Assembly: GCF_001425235.1 (NCBI RefSeq)
Contig: NZ_LMEA01000013.1
Span: 62,001 to 126,000, forward strand
From: Devosia sp. Root413D1
Lineage (GTDB): Bacteria; Pseudomonadota; Alphaproteobacteria; Rhizobiales; Devosiaceae
Direction: 5' to 3'
DNA: 64,000 bases
Part shown: positions 17,161 to 26,625 of the stretch, piece by piece
Layout: every line of letters starts with the position of its first letter
Position numbering within the stretch: the first letter of the stretch is position 1
Notes under the pieces: model-generated
Databases searched by the model: none
Told to the model about the DNA's origin: nothing
Seen by the model: the letters and a program-made list of their open reading frames with translations, nothing else
Made by a program: the position numbers and the translations under genes

Positions 17161-18252
17161 TCAGACCGCTGCCGAAACGCCATGCGGCGTCGTGGCGTAA
17201 AAGTCGTAGAGCTTCATGATGTCGAGCGCCGTCTCGAGCGTCCCCTTGCTCACCGCCCGCCCCTCCAGCACCGCCTCGCAGAAATGCAGCACTTCGGGCA
17301 CATAGCCCAGCGTGAACATGTTGTTGTTGTAGAGCTGGCCAAGCGAGAATTCGGGCTCATACACCACCGTGGCGCTCTCCTCGGGCTGGATCCAGCTCGA
17401 GGCCCGGCCATAGCTCGGGAGCTTGGCCTTGCGGTAATGCGTCAGCTTCACGCCGTTCTCGACCACCGCGTGGCTACCCTCGCCGATCGCCTCGACCCGC
17501 TCGAGCGGCCCGCCCCAGCTCTGGCCGGCGCTGAAATGCAGCGCCCCGATGGCGCCCGACTTGAACTTGAGGCTGGCAATGGTGGCGCCGGTCGGTTCGG
17601 CCCACTCGAAGCTTGCCCGCTCGATCTCGCCGGCGAGAAAGCTGATGATCGCGCCCGGGTGGTAGATGTGGTCGATCACCGACTGCATGGCGACGAGGTC
17701 GCCCCGCTTGTCGGGCGCCGGCAGCGCCTGCGGGTAGCGCACCACCAGCGAGGTCAGGCGGCCGAATTCCGGCGCCGTGACGATATCCTTGAGCTTCTCG
17801 ATGGCGGGAAAGAAGGTCTTCTTCAGCCCGGTCATGATGTTCTTGCCGGTGCGCTTCGACACCGCGATCAGCTCTTCGACCTCCGCCCGGCTCGCCGCCG
17901 TCGGCTTTTCCATCCACACATGGGCGCCGGCTTCGACCACGTCCTTGGCCAGTTGCGTCGCCTGCACGTGCCCATCCCTGGTGTAGCTGGTGACGATGAA
18001 CACCACGTCGGGCTTTTCGGCCGCGAGCATCGCCTGGTGGTCGGTATAGGTGCGCTCGGCCCCGAACACCCGCGCGAAGCCATCGGCGCGGTCCTTCGAA
18101 AGATCGCAGATGGCGACGAGGTCGACCGGCGCATAGCGGAAGGTCGGGTAGACATTGCGATAGGCATGGCCGCCCGCCCCGATGAAGCAGGCCTTGAGCC
18201 GCCGCTCGTACTCGAAATTGTAGCGGATCTCCCGCGGAACGTGGTGCGGCAT
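17161..18252 (-). CDS. Gfo/Idh/MocA family oxidoreductase
   Basis: An NAD(P)-dependent dehydrogenase of sugars or sugar derivatives (363 residues). The Rossmann domain (LKACFIGAGGHAYRNVYP, then DLVAICDLSKDRAD) is followed by EKPTAAS, the family's catalytic lysine segment, and a C-terminal alpha/beta domain. The first gene downstream of two CUT1-type permeases and only three bases from them, so its substrate is likely the imported carbohydrate. ATG 18252; no sign of damage. Confidence 0.93.
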   Translation of the reverse strand: MPHHVPREIRYNFEYERRLKACFIGAGGHAYRNVYPTFRYAPVDLVAICDLSKDRADGFARVFGAERTYTDHQAMLAAEKPDVVFIVTSYTRDGHVQATQLAKDVVEAGAHVWMEKPTAASRAEVEELIAVSKRTGKNIMTGLKKTFFPAIEKLKDIVTAPEFGRLTSLVVRYPQALPAPDKRGDLVAMQSVIDHIYHPGAIISFLAGEIERASFEWAEPTGATIASLKFKSGAIGALHFSAGQSWGGPLERVEAIGEGSHAVVENGVKLTHYRKAKLPSYGRASSWIQPEESATVVYEPEFSLGQLYNNNMFTLGYVPEVLHFCEAVLEGRAVSKGTLETALDIMKLYDFYATTPHGVSAAV

Positions 18253-18255
18253 AAC

Positions 18256-19086
18256 TCAGCCTTTCAATGCGCCTTGCGTGAGGCCTTCGGTGAAGCGCCT
18301 CTGGGTCAGGATGTAGAGGATGATGACCGGCAGGAAGGTGATCACGGTGCCCGAGAACACCAGCCGGAAATCGGTGGAATAGGTCGACGCGAACCGCACG
18401 AGGCCGAGCGGCAGGGTCTGGTTGCCGGGGCTGATCAGCACCACCAGCGGTAGGAAGAAATCGTTCCAGGTCGACAGCGCCGAGATGATCAGCAGCGCCG
18501 AGATGGCCGGCTGCGACAGCGGCAGGAACACTCGGGTGAGGATCTGGAAATGGTTGGCCCCATCGATCCTCGCCGCTTCGCTCAACTCGTTCGGCACGCC
18601 GAGAAAGAAGCTCCGCATCAGGAACAGCCCGAACGGGATGCCATTCGCAACCTGCGCCAGCACCACGCCGGCCATCGAGTTGATCAACCCAAGGTTGAAC
18701 AGCACCTGGTAGAGCGGAATGATGATCGCCTGGATCGGGATCGTGAGCCCGAAGATGAAGGCGTAGAAGGTCCACTCGCGGCCAGCAAAGCGGATCTTGG
18801 CCAGCGCATAGCCGGCCGGGGCGCAGACGATGAGGGTCAGCACCACCACGCCCGCCACATTGATCAGGCTGTTGCCGATCAAGGAGCCGAAGCCGCCGAT
18901 ATTCCAGGCATCGGCGTAGTTCTGCCACATCAGCTGTTTGGGCAGCGCGAACGGATCGCCGCGTCCGATCTCCGCCTCGGTCTTCAAACTCGAGGTGACG
19001 AGCCACAGGAACGGCCCCAGGATAATGGCGAACACCGGCAGCAGCAGCGCCACCATCGGCCATTCGGCGGGTTTGCGTCTGCTCAT
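18256..19086 (-). CDS. Carbohydrate ABC transporter permease (MalG type)
   Basis: Inner-membrane subunit of a CUT1 sugar importer. From ATG 19086 it is 276 residues with six transmembrane helices and the EAA loop (NELSEAARIDGANHFQILTRVFLPLSQPA) near residue 185-215 that docks the ATPase. Its start overlaps the stop of the upstream permease gene (ATGA). A frame extending to 19740 is an artefact. No ATPase gene lies in this cluster. Confidence 0.93.
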   Translation of the reverse strand: MSRRKPAEWPMVALLLPVFAIILGPFLWLVTSSLKTEAEIGRGDPFALPKQLMWQNYADAWNIGGFGSLIGNSLINVAGVVVLTLIVCAPAGYALAKIRFAGREWTFYAFIFGLTIPIQAIIIPLYQVLFNLGLINSMAGVVLAQVANGIPFGLFLMRSFFLGVPNELSEAARIDGANHFQILTRVFLPLSQPAISALLIISALSTWNDFFLPLVVLISPGNQTLPLGLVRFASTYSTDFRLVFSGTVITFLPVIILYILTQRRFTEGLTQGALKG

Positions 19087-20030
19087 GACGATTTCCTCGC
19101 GCGCCAGCGGTTGAAGGCAACGGTGATGGTGATGGCAAGCACGCTCATCAGGATGCAGAGCACCGCGGCAAGCCCATGATCCTGCGCCTGGAAGGCGAGC
19201 CGATAGATGTAGGTGGTTATGATTTCCGAGGCGTAGAACGGCCCGCCATTGGTCATCACGAACACCGTGGCAAAGCCCTTGAGCCCGTTGATCATGGCGA
19301 GCGACAACACGAAGGTCATCACCTCGCTTAGGCCTGGCAGCGTCACGTTCCAGAGTTTTTGCAGAGCGTTGGCGCCATCGATCTCGGCCGCCTCGTAGAG
19401 CGTACCGTCGATGTTCTGCAGCCCGGCGATGAACAGCAGCATGTAGAGCCCGAAGCCCTGCCAGGAGCTCGCGACATTCACCGAGAACAGCACCAGCAGC
19501 GGGTCGCTCAACCAGCCCTTGGCCCAGCCGGCGAGCCCCCATTGGGTCAGCGCCGTGTTGATAAGGCCATAGAACGGGTCGTAGATATTGGCCCAGATCA
19601 CCCCCACGACCGCGAGCGAGACGAGGTGCGGCAGGAAGAACGCGGTGCGGAAGAACACCCGCGTGCGGCTCAGCCGGCCGATCGCCAGCGCCAGCGCCAA
19701 CCCCAGCCCGCCGGCCAGCACCACATGGTAGAACAGCCACAGGAAGGTGCGGCCGAGGCTCGGCCAGATGATCGGGTCCTCGGTGGCACGAAGGTAATTG
19801 TCGAAGCCGACGAAATTCGCCTCGGTGTTGAAGCCGCCCGAATTGGTGAAGCTGATCCAGATGGTTAGGAGGATCGGCGTCAGGCTGAACAGTGCATAAA
19901 GCGCGATCGCCGGCAGCATCAGCACGAAGGCCGCCCCGAACCCGTCACGCGCCCCATCGGCACGGCGTCGGCGAGTGGCGGCAGGCGCGCGGAGGTCCGC
20001 GGGATCGGCTGTGGTGGTCAGTCTGGTCAT
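19083..20030 (-). CDS. Carbohydrate ABC transporter permease (MalF type)
   Basis: Partner membrane subunit (315 residues), with a cytoplasmic Arg/Ala-rich N-terminus followed by six helices. The EAA motif is YEAAEIDGANALQKLWNVTLPGL, near residue 218. It lies between the binding-protein gene (200 bases upstream, separated by an inverted repeat) and the second permease (4-base overlap). The proximity of a large palindrome upstream suggests differential expression of binding protein and permeases. Confidence 0.93.
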   Translation of the reverse strand: MTRLTTTADPADLRAPAATRRRRADGARDGFGAAFVLMLPAIALYALFSLTPILLTIWISFTNSGGFNTEANFVGFDNYLRATEDPIIWPSLGRTFLWLFYHVVLAGGLGLALALAIGRLSRTRVFFRTAFFLPHLVSLAVVGVIWANIYDPFYGLINTALTQWGLAGWAKGWLSDPLLVLFSVNVASSWQGFGLYMLLFIAGLQNIDGTLYEAAEIDGANALQKLWNVTLPGLSEVMTFVLSLAMINGLKGFATVFVMTNGGPFYASEIITTYIYRLAFQAQDHGLAAVLCILMSVLAITITVAFNRWRARKSS

Positions 20031-20051
20031 TGGCCAGGTCTCTCAGTCGGG

Positions 20052-20205
20052 CCTTCTCCCCTTGTGGGAGAAGGTGGCCGATAGGCCGGATGAGGGGTCC
20101 GTGACACGAAGTGTCGCGCGACCTGAGTGAAACGAAGGCGACTGAGTTCGCGGAGAGAAACCCCTCATCCGCCCTTCGGGCACCTTCTCCCACAAGGGGA
20201 GAAGG
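20052..20205. repeat. Inverted repeat with 25-bp perfect arms inside the ABC operon (family C)
   Basis: Positions 20052-20076 (CCTTCTCCCCTTGTGGGAG...) and 20181-20205 are exact reverse complements; nested inside are GGATGAGGGGT (20088-20098) and ACCCCTCATCC (20160-20170). It is a typical rhizobial 'CTTCTCCC' repeat. It sits between the binding-protein and permease genes of the same transcript, so a hairpin there could stabilise the upstream message or attenuate the permeases. Confidence 0.87.
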
Positions 20206-20227
20206 CGACGGAGCCGAAGCATCCGTA

Positions 20228-21490
20228 TTACAGCGCCGGGATCTTCGCCTGGATCTGCGCCATGCCGTCCTCGGCCGAGACCTGGCCGCCGATCAGGCCC
20301 TGGATCACCTGGAAGTAGGTGTCGAGCGCTGCGCCGGGCATGTAGACCGACGGGTTGAAGCCCACCCCATTGGCCGCCGCCGCGAACACCTCGGCCATCA
20401 CCGGCACCGCCGGTTTCAGCTCGGGCATGGCGCGCGGCGAGATCTGCGTGCCGGTCTTGTGCTCGGCCCTGAAGCGCATCACCTCGTCGGAGAGGATGTA
20501 GTCGATCCACTTGGCGGCGAGTTCGGGTTGCTTGGAACTGACCGGGATCATCCAGCTCCAGCCGATGCCGCCGGTCGGCTTGCTCTCGCCCGCGAGGTCA
20601 CTCGGGATGGTGGCAAAGCCCATATTGTCGATCGGGTACTCGTTCTTCCGGGCATTGTTGATGAACCACGGCCCGCCGAAAAAGATCGCGGCGCGCTTGT
20701 TGGTCCAGAGCCGCGTTGCCGCCTCGAGGTCCAGCCCCGCCATCTGGGCGCTGACGTAACCCTTTTTGGCGAAGTCGACGACGCGCTGCGCGCCGAGCAG
20801 CGGCTCGGCATCGCTCCACGACTTCTTGGCCGTCACCACCTCGCCCATCACCGTCGTGCCTGCCGCGGCCTGCAGGAAATTGCCCATCAGGTGGCCGCCA
20901 TTGGCATTGTTGCGCGGGCCGACGGCCAGCGGCTCGAGGCCCTTGTCCTTGATCTTCTGCAGCAGCGCTTCGAAATCGGCCCAGCTACCGCCGATGGTCC
21001 AGCCGTTCTCGGCGAACAGGTCCTTGTGGTACCAGAGCCCGATGGCGTCGATGCCATCCGGCACCTCGTAGATCTCGCCGCCGAACTGGCTGCCGAGGAT
21101 CTCATAGAGCCAGGGGAAGATCTTGTCCTTCCAGCCCATGTCCGCGTAGTGCGCGGTGAGCGGCGCGATCAGCTTGGCGTTGACCACCGTGGTGACGCGG
21201 CCGATGCCCGAATTGGTGAGCAGCACGTCGGGGCCGGCATCGGATTGGATGGCGGCCTGTACGGCGCCGTTCGAGATGGTGCCGGTGGGCGGCATGTACT
21301 CGACGGTGACGCCCGGGTTGGCGGCCTCGAAATCGGCCTTCAGCTTGTTCCACACCTCGGCGACCAGCGGGTCGGCGAGTTGGTCGGTGGCCCAGACCGT
21401 CAGGGTCTGCGCCTCAGCCAGGGTCGGCACGGCGAGCAGTCCGGCGGCAGCAAGCGCCACGGCCGAAGCCATCAGGGTTCGTCTCAACAT
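20228..21490 (-). CDS. ABC transporter substrate-binding protein, carbohydrate type
   Basis: Periplasmic binding protein (family 1, 420 residues) for a sugar or oligosaccharide. The start is ATG 21490: the AGGAGG box lies six bases upstream, and the ATG at 21505 is part of the same ribosome binding stretch. The signal peptide (LRRTLMASAVALAAAGLLAVPTLAEA) is followed by TLTVWATDQLADPLVAEVWN, a normal family 1 beginning. It is the second gene of the unit, downstream of GntR. Confidence 0.93.
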   Translation of the reverse strand: MLRRTLMASAVALAAAGLLAVPTLAEAQTLTVWATDQLADPLVAEVWNKLKADFEAANPGVTVEYMPPTGTISNGAVQAAIQSDAGPDVLLTNSGIGRVTTVVNAKLIAPLTAHYADMGWKDKIFPWLYEILGSQFGGEIYEVPDGIDAIGLWYHKDLFAENGWTIGGSWADFEALLQKIKDKGLEPLAVGPRNNANGGHLMGNFLQAAAGTTVMGEVVTAKKSWSDAEPLLGAQRVVDFAKKGYVSAQMAGLDLEAATRLWTNKRAAIFFGGPWFINNARKNEYPIDNMGFATIPSDLAGESKPTGGIGWSWMIPVSSKQPELAAKWIDYILSDEVMRFRAEHKTGTQISPRAMPELKPAVPVMAEVFAAAANGVGFNPSVYMPGAALDTYFQVIQGLIGGQVSAEDGMAQIQAKIPAL

Positions 21491-21655
21491 GGTGGTCCTC
21501 CTCATTAGGCGCGCCGGTTGACCGGCATCGTCATTGGTTGCGGGCGGATGCCCGTTAGTGTCTCACCGGCGCAGCCCCCTCGCGTTCCCTCGTCCCCTCT
21601 GGGGAGAGGGCCAGGGTGAGGGGCGCCAAGCGCACCGCGGTCTCGGCTCGGCTTC

Positions 21656-22324
21656 TCAGCGCCGCGCCGGCTTCACCTCCTCGAAGCGCGCCAGCACGGT
21701 GCGCTGCACGTCGGAAATGTGAGCGTGCATCAGCGCCGCCGCGGTCTTGATGTCCCGGCGGCGGAAGGCGGCGAGGATGTCGTCGCGCTCGCGCGCCGCG
21801 TCCTCGGCAAAGGTGTGGCTCTCATTGGCGATGGTGCGGCCGATCTGGATCTGCAGCGCCAGCCGGCTCAGCGTTTCGATCAGCGCGGCATTGCCGGAAA
21901 GCTCGGCAATGGTCTCGTGGAACTCGCGGTCGGCCTGGCCATAAGCCACCATGTCGTCGGCTTTCAGCGCAGCGACGGCTTCATCGAGGATGCGTTCGAA
22001 ATTGGCGATGTGCCGGTCGCTCATCTGCGGCACCGCCAGTTCGACCGCAAAGCACTCGAGGGTCTTCCTGAGCTCGTAGAGGTCCTCGGTTTCCTTCTTC
22101 GAGAAGCTGCGGACGAAGAAGCCGCGATACGGCTTGATCTCGATCAGCCCTTCCTTGCTGAGCGTCCCCAGCGCCTCGCGGAACGGCGTCCGGCTCACCT
22201 GCAGCTTTTCAGTCAGCGCCTTCTCGTCGAGCGGTGCGCCGGAGGGCAGCTCGCCCGAGACGATCATCCGGACGATTTCCTCATAGATGCGCTCGCGCAG
22301 GGTCAGGTGGCGGATGTCGTTCAT
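21656..22324 (-). CDS. GntR family regulator (FCD domain)
   Basis: Transcriptional repressor or activator of 222 residues. The N-terminal winged helix-turn-helix (ALTEKLQVSRTPFREALG, residues ~40-60) is followed by an FCD ligand-binding domain with the metal-binding pattern D...H...H. The start ATG 22324 gives MNDIRHLTLRERIYEEIVR, the usual family opening; a frame to 22453 would run through the operator. It is divergent from the Tm-1-like gene across 150 bases containing a TTGTATACAA palindrome, and first in the sugar-transport unit, so it probably controls both. Confidence 0.92.
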   Translation of the reverse strand: MNDIRHLTLRERIYEEIVRMIVSGELPSGAPLDEKALTEKLQVSRTPFREALGTLSKEGLIEIKPYRGFFVRSFSKKETEDLYELRKTLECFAVELAVPQMSDRHIANFERILDEAVAALKADDMVAYGQADREFHETIAELSGNAALIETLSRLALQIQIGRTIANESHTFAEDAARERDDILAAFRRRDIKTAAALMHAHISDVQRTVLARFEEVKPARR

Positions 22325-22357
22325 TGCGTCGTCGCGGCCTCGTTGTCCGATGCGCAT

Positions 22358-22389
22358 TTGTATACAATCATTGCAAGAATATACAATAT
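22358..22389. promoter_or_regulatory. Candidate GntR (FCD) operator
   Basis: A perfect 10-bp palindrome TTGTATACAA (22358-22367) fits the TNGTNNACNA-type sites of FCD regulators, and a half-like copy ATATACAATATGG follows at 22380. The positions fall between the gntR and Tm-1-like start codons. No footprint or homologous comparison is available, so this is a motif match. Confidence 0.5.
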
Positions 22390-22475
22390 GGAAAATGCAC
22401 GATATGGCTATTGCATACGAAACAGCGGCGACAAGCCGCGTCTGAAGGGTCAAGAAGCCCGGAAAGTGGGAGGAA

Positions 22476-23675
22476 ATGACAAAGGTCTACGTGGTTGGAA
22501 CCATGGACACGAAGGGTCCGGAACTGCATTACGCCGCCGAGCGAGTGCGAGCGGCGGGTGCCGAACCGGTGCTCGTCGATGTCGGCACGCAAGGGGTGGG
22601 CGTCGGCGCCGATGTGGCGGCAAGCGTGGTCGCGACGCACCATCCGGAAGGCTCGAGCGCCGTGCTCGGCCTCACCGATCGCGGCAAGGCGGTGTCGGCC
22701 ATGGCCCGGGCATTGAGTCGCTATCTCGCGAGCCGCGACGATATCGGCGCCGTGCTCGGCCTCGGCGGCACCGGCAATACCGCTTTAGTCACCGAGGCGA
22801 TGCGCACCCTGCCGATCGGGGTGCCGAAGTTGATGGTTTCGACTGTCGCCTCGGGCAACACCGCGCCCTATGTCGGGCCGAACGACCTCACCATGATGTA
22901 CTCGGTGGTCGATATCGCCGGGCTCAACGCCATCTCGCGCCGGGTGATCGGCAATGCCGCGCACGCTGCCGCCGGCATGGCGCTCACCGCCGCCCCTGTC
23001 TCAGGCGCCGACAAGCCGGGGCTGGGGATGACCATGTTCGGCGTCACCACCCAATGCGTCACCTATGCGCGCGAGGCGATGGAGGCGACGCACGAGGTCT
23101 ACACCTTCCACGCCACCGGCACCGGCGGGCAATCGATGGAAAAGCTTGCCGATTCAGGCCTCGTCGCCGGGGTGATCGACGTCACCACCACCGAGGTGCC
23201 GGATCTCCTCGTCGGCGGGGTCTTCCCCGCCACCGAAGACCGCTTCGGCGCAGTGATCCGTACCCGCCTGCCCTATGTCGGCTCGGTCGGCGCCGTCGAC
23301 ATGGTCAATTTCGGCGCAAAGGAAACTGTCCCACCCCAGTTCCAGGGCCGGCAGCTACATGTCCACAACGCCCAGGTCACCCTGATGCGCACCACCCCCG
23401 ACGAGAACCGCCAGATTGGCGAATTCATCGTCTCGCGCCTCAACCGCATGGAAGGACCGGTGCGGTTCCTCCTCCCCCTGCGCGGCGTCTCGGCCATCGA
23501 TGCTCCCGGCCAGCCGTTCCACGACCCCGCGGCCGACCGCATGCTTTTCGACACCATCCGCTCGGCCTGGCAGGCGGCGCCCAACCGGCAACTGATCGAA
23601 CTCGACCTCCACATCAATGACCCCGAATTCGCTGCCGCGCTGGTGGCGAACTTCCGGGACCTTTCTCCAGCCTGA
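22476..23675 (+). CDS. Tm-1-like ATP-binding domain protein (UPF0261)
   Basis: A 399-residue protein of the UPF0261 family, homologous to the N-terminal half of the tomato antiviral protein Tm-1. It begins with VYVVGTMDTKGPELHYAAERVR and holds the G-rich loop VLGLGGTGNTALVTEAMRTLPIG near residue 90-115 and the terminal VNFGAKETVP region. GGGAGG precedes ATG 22476. It is divergent from gntR and 12 bases from the TIM-barrel partner gene, which corresponds to the second half of plant Tm-1. The enzymatic function in bacteria is not established. Confidence 0.93.
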   Translation: MTKVYVVGTMDTKGPELHYAAERVRAAGAEPVLVDVGTQGVGVGADVAASVVATHHPEGSSAVLGLTDRGKAVSAMARALSRYLASRDDIGAVLGLGGTGNTALVTEAMRTLPIGVPKLMVSTVASGNTAPYVGPNDLTMMYSVVDIAGLNAISRRVIGNAAHAAAGMALTAAPVSGADKPGLGMTMFGVTTQCVTYAREAMEATHEVYTFHATGTGGQSMEKLADSGLVAGVIDVTTTEVPDLLVGGVFPATEDRFGAVIRTRLPYVGSVGAVDMVNFGAKETVPPQFQGRQLHVHNAQVTLMRTTPDENRQIGEFIVSRLNRMEGPVRFLLPLRGVSAIDAPGQPFHDPAADRMLFDTIRSAWQAAPNRQLIELDLHINDPEFAAALVANFRDLSPA

Positions 23676-23687
23676 GACCCGAGCCCC

Positions 23688-24536
23688 ATGACCAGACTTT
23701 CTCAAGAAGACATCCTCCTCAAACTGCGCCGGAAGATCGCCCAGGGTACGCCGATCATCGGCGGCGGCGCCGGCACGGGCCTGAGCGCCAAGGCCGAGGA
23801 AGCCGGCGGTATCGACCTGATCGTAATCTACAATTCCGGCCGTTACCGCATGGCCGGCCGCGGCTCGCTCGCCGGCCTGATGGCCTATGGCAACGCCAAC
23901 GACATCGTCGTCGAAATGGCCCACGAAGTCCTCCCCGTGGTCCGCCACACTGCAGTCCTGGCGGGTGTGAACGGCACCGACCCATTCCTGATCCCCGACA
24001 AGTTCCTCGATGAACTGAAGCAGCTGGGTTTCTCCGGCATCCAGAATTTCCCCACCGTCGGACTGATCGACGGCACCTTCCGCGCCAACCTGGAGGAAAC
24101 CGGCATGAGCTATGCCCTCGAGGTCGAGATCATCGAGCGCGCGGCGAGAAAGCAGATGCTGACCACGCCCTACGTCTTCTCCAGCGACGACGCCGTGGCG
24201 ATGACCAAAGCCGGCGCCGACATCATCGTCTGCCACCTCGGCCTCACCACCGGCGGCTCAATCGGCGCCGAAACCGCGCTAACCCTCGACGACTGCATCG
24301 AAAAGATCGACGCCTGGTCCGCCGCCGCCCGCGCCGTGCGCGATGACGTCATCGTCCTCTGCCACGGCGGCCCCATCGCCATGCCCGACGACGCCCGCTA
24401 TGTGCTGGAGCGGGCGGAGATGTGTCACGGCTTCTACGGCGCGAGCTCGATGGAGCGGTTGCCCACCGAAACCGCCATCGCCGGGCAGGTCGAAGACTTC
24501 ACCTCGCTACGCGTCAGCCGGCGATCGCGCGTGTAG
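23688..24536 (+). CDS. Phosphoenolpyruvate hydrolase-family TIM-barrel protein
   Basis: A 282-residue TIM-barrel protein corresponding to the C-terminal half of Tm-1 (IGPS-like). Motifs include [33 protein letters not shown] near the start and the [19 protein letters not shown] strand near residue 175. It is the second gene of the unit headed by the Tm-1-like protein. Annotated family names mention phosphoenolpyruvate hydrolysis, but the reaction here is unknown. Position next to a sugar importer suggests carbohydrate metabolism. Confidence 0.92.
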   Translation: MTRLSQEDILLKLRRKIAQGTPIIGGGAGTGLSAKAEEAGGIDLIVIYNSGRYRMAGRGSLAGLMAYGNANDIVVEMAHEVLPVVRHTAVLAGVNGTDPFLIPDKFLDELKQLGFSGIQNFPTVGLIDGTFRANLEETGMSYALEVEIIERAARKQMLTTPYVFSSDDAVAMTKAGADIIVCHLGLTTGGSIGAETALTLDDCIEKIDAWSAAARAVRDDVIVLCHGGPIAMPDDARYVLERAEMCHGFYGASSMERLPTETAIAGQVEDFTSLRVSRRSRV

Positions 24537-24735
24537 CGGCGGAGAAGAGACTTCCCTCGATGCTCACTGCTCAGGTGCGGGCGGACCGACTGACTTGTCT
24601 GCACGCTGCGATCGACATTTTGCTTTACCCGGGCCCGCGCCCAGCAAATAGTGTCGACCGCTGCAGCCACATAGAGTGATGATTGCAAGAGAGCTTTCAA
24701 CACAATGGCGCTGCGAACTGCCGATCGGGGGAGAC

Positions 24736-26538
24736 ATGTCGGGCAATAGGAAGTTGGGGCGTGCTGCCGTGGCGGCCGCACGTGCGGGGATGCTTGTGCT
24801 GCTTGGCGGCACTGTTGCCCATGCAAGCGATGCGCTGTTAAACGGCTTTTTTTCCGCGAATCCTTCTGGGTGCTTCAACGGCACCGGCGTTCTCTACGTC
24901 TGTAAGGACAAGCAATGCACGTCTCGCACCTACAAGGATACCGGCGCCCTTTCGCCGATGACGGTATCCACCGACACCATCATTGCCAAAGCGGGCGGCA
25001 CCAGCAGCAACGGCATCGTGCGGGAGGCTGGAGACATTACGTTGCGCTATCAGTCCTACGGCGCAGACTATCTCAAGATCGTTCGGCCCGCGGGCCAGAT
25101 GCTGGTCACCACCTATCTGGCCAAGACCGACCGGCAGGGTCAGATCGTTCTTCCGCTCATTGCCGATAAGCAGGCCAAGGACCCCTCTGCGAAGTCCGAA
25201 GCGCTTTCTCGTTGCCTCAACTACGAGGAGCACCTGGAGGAGATTTCCGGCCTGCCTGACGAGATCACCAAGATCGAAACTTACGTGGCGCCGGGCCTTC
25301 CCCTGGAGTTCGCCTACACAGATGCCAAAGCCTCAGAAGGGGCGGGGCCGATCGATGTGCCGGTCTACTTCTCGGCTCCCAAGAAGGACGCTTACATCGG
25401 CGAGGTCGTTCCGCTCCCCCACACCGGTCCCGACTATCCGGATCTCATGGTTTTGTGGACGATCTCGCCAGGCCTTCCCGTTCCAATTCAGGTCCTCGCA
25501 TACGACCCGAAGTTGGCTGCTTACATAGACACGTCCCAAGACGCCTTTGTGGGGGATCGCCCCTTCACCGATGGTCCGCATGACGTCGCTTTGGGAGCGT
25601 TCGTCGACGGCAGGCCAAGCGTTTACATACTCAACGGCGGGCAGGACAATCGTAAGGCCACTGGCGCAATCGACAACCTGCTAGTTCTGAACGGCGAGGG
25701 GAAGCTTGAGGACTACGGCCGTCTGCTGACGCAGAGGCGGGGCTGGGGCGAGGGCTTGAGTGCCGGGGTGGTTGGCCCAAACGGCGAGATCGGCATTTAT
25801 GCGGCCAAGATCCACAGTGCGCAGGATGGGCCGACGCAGTATCGGCAGGTCACATCAGACGGGCTGGCTGATAGGTCCAAGTGGGTGCCGAAAAACTTCC
25901 GATACGATGGCCTCGCCGCGCTGGTAGATGTCAATCAGGATCAGCTGGCCGACCTTATGACGGGCAGCAAGAAAGGCCTGTTGTTCCTCAACCCTGGCGA
26001 TGGAAATTTCAGCAAGGGCGAGAAAATCGCACTACCGAAGCCATCTGTGCCGTCGGCATGGAGCCCTGTGACCAAAAGTACGGAGCGTCCTGCGATTGCG
26101 AGTATCTCAGGCATCTCGACCGAACAGAGCACAGGCAATGACCTTCTCATGGTGAGCACTCCCTTCTACAAGGGCTACTCGCTGCAGTACCTGAAGAACG
26201 ACGGCAGCGGGAACTTCCGGGACGAGACCGCGACATACTTCCCGGGGGCCGAAACTGTCTATGTCAGCAAAAGCGAAGCCAATTACGTCTGGATGCGTCG
26301 GGCCTGGGCATTCGAGGCGGAGAACGGCGTGCCGGACATCATCGCCAGGTCGGCATCGGGTTTTGAGATCCCGTCCAGAGTGTTTCTGAACGAGGGCGGC
26401 ATCTTCCATGAAGCCCTGTCCGTCTCAGGCCATGACATCGTGAACGTGATGCACATGGCGGGTAAGCCGGTGCTCATCCTGTCCAACTCGCAGACGGTCT
26501 CGTTCCTGGCCTACCCCTCGCTGCGTGCGGAGGATTGA
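24736..26538 (+). CDS. Secreted FG-GAP/VCBS-like repeat protein, function unknown
   Basis: The start at ATG 24736 is preceded by GGGGGAGA. The 600-residue product has a signal peptide (AAVAAARAGMLVLLGGTVAHASD). The mature part begins with a Cys pair (PSGCFNGTGVLYVCKDKQC) and later carries loops of the FG-GAP/VCBS type such as DGLAALVDVNQDQLADLMTGSKKG and YSLQYLKNDGSGNFRDETATYF, typical of calcium-binding beta-propeller blades. No catalytic motif is seen. Codon use is less GC-rich than its neighbours, and the gene ends 87 bases before a tRNA, both hints of acquisition. The length suggests a six- or seven-blade propeller. Confidence 0.72.
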   Translation: MSGNRKLGRAAVAAARAGMLVLLGGTVAHASDALLNGFFSANPSGCFNGTGVLYVCKDKQCTSRTYKDTGALSPMTVSTDTIIAKAGGTSSNGIVREAGDITLRYQSYGADYLKIVRPAGQMLVTTYLAKTDRQGQIVLPLIADKQAKDPSAKSEALSRCLNYEEHLEEISGLPDEITKIETYVAPGLPLEFAYTDAKASEGAGPIDVPVYFSAPKKDAYIGEVVPLPHTGPDYPDLMVLWTISPGLPVPIQVLAYDPKLAAYIDTSQDAFVGDRPFTDGPHDVALGAFVDGRPSVYILNGGQDNRKATGAIDNLLVLNGEGKLEDYGRLLTQRRGWGEGLSAGVVGPNGEIGIYAAKIHSAQDGPTQYRQVTSDGLADRSKWVPKNFRYDGLAALVDVNQDQLADLMTGSKKGLLFLNPGDGNFSKGEKIALPKPSVPSAWSPVTKSTERPAIASISGISTEQSTGNDLLMVSTPFYKGYSLQYLKNDGSGNFRDETATYFPGAETVYVSKSEANYVWMRRAWAFEAENGVPDIIARSASGFEIPSRVFLNEGGIFHEALSVSGHDIVNVMHMAGKPVLILSNSQTVSFLAYPSLRAED

Positions 26539-26625
26539 GCACGACCGAACCGGATAGCATCATCGCAGTCAGCGTCGCGCGGGTGGTTCCCCCGAAGCGC
26601 CGCATTTGCTATGTCGCAAACCAGT

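Noticed and set aside
19087-19740. Extended start of the second permease
   Set aside because: The extra 218 codons run out of frame inside the first permease; ATG 19086 gives the family length.
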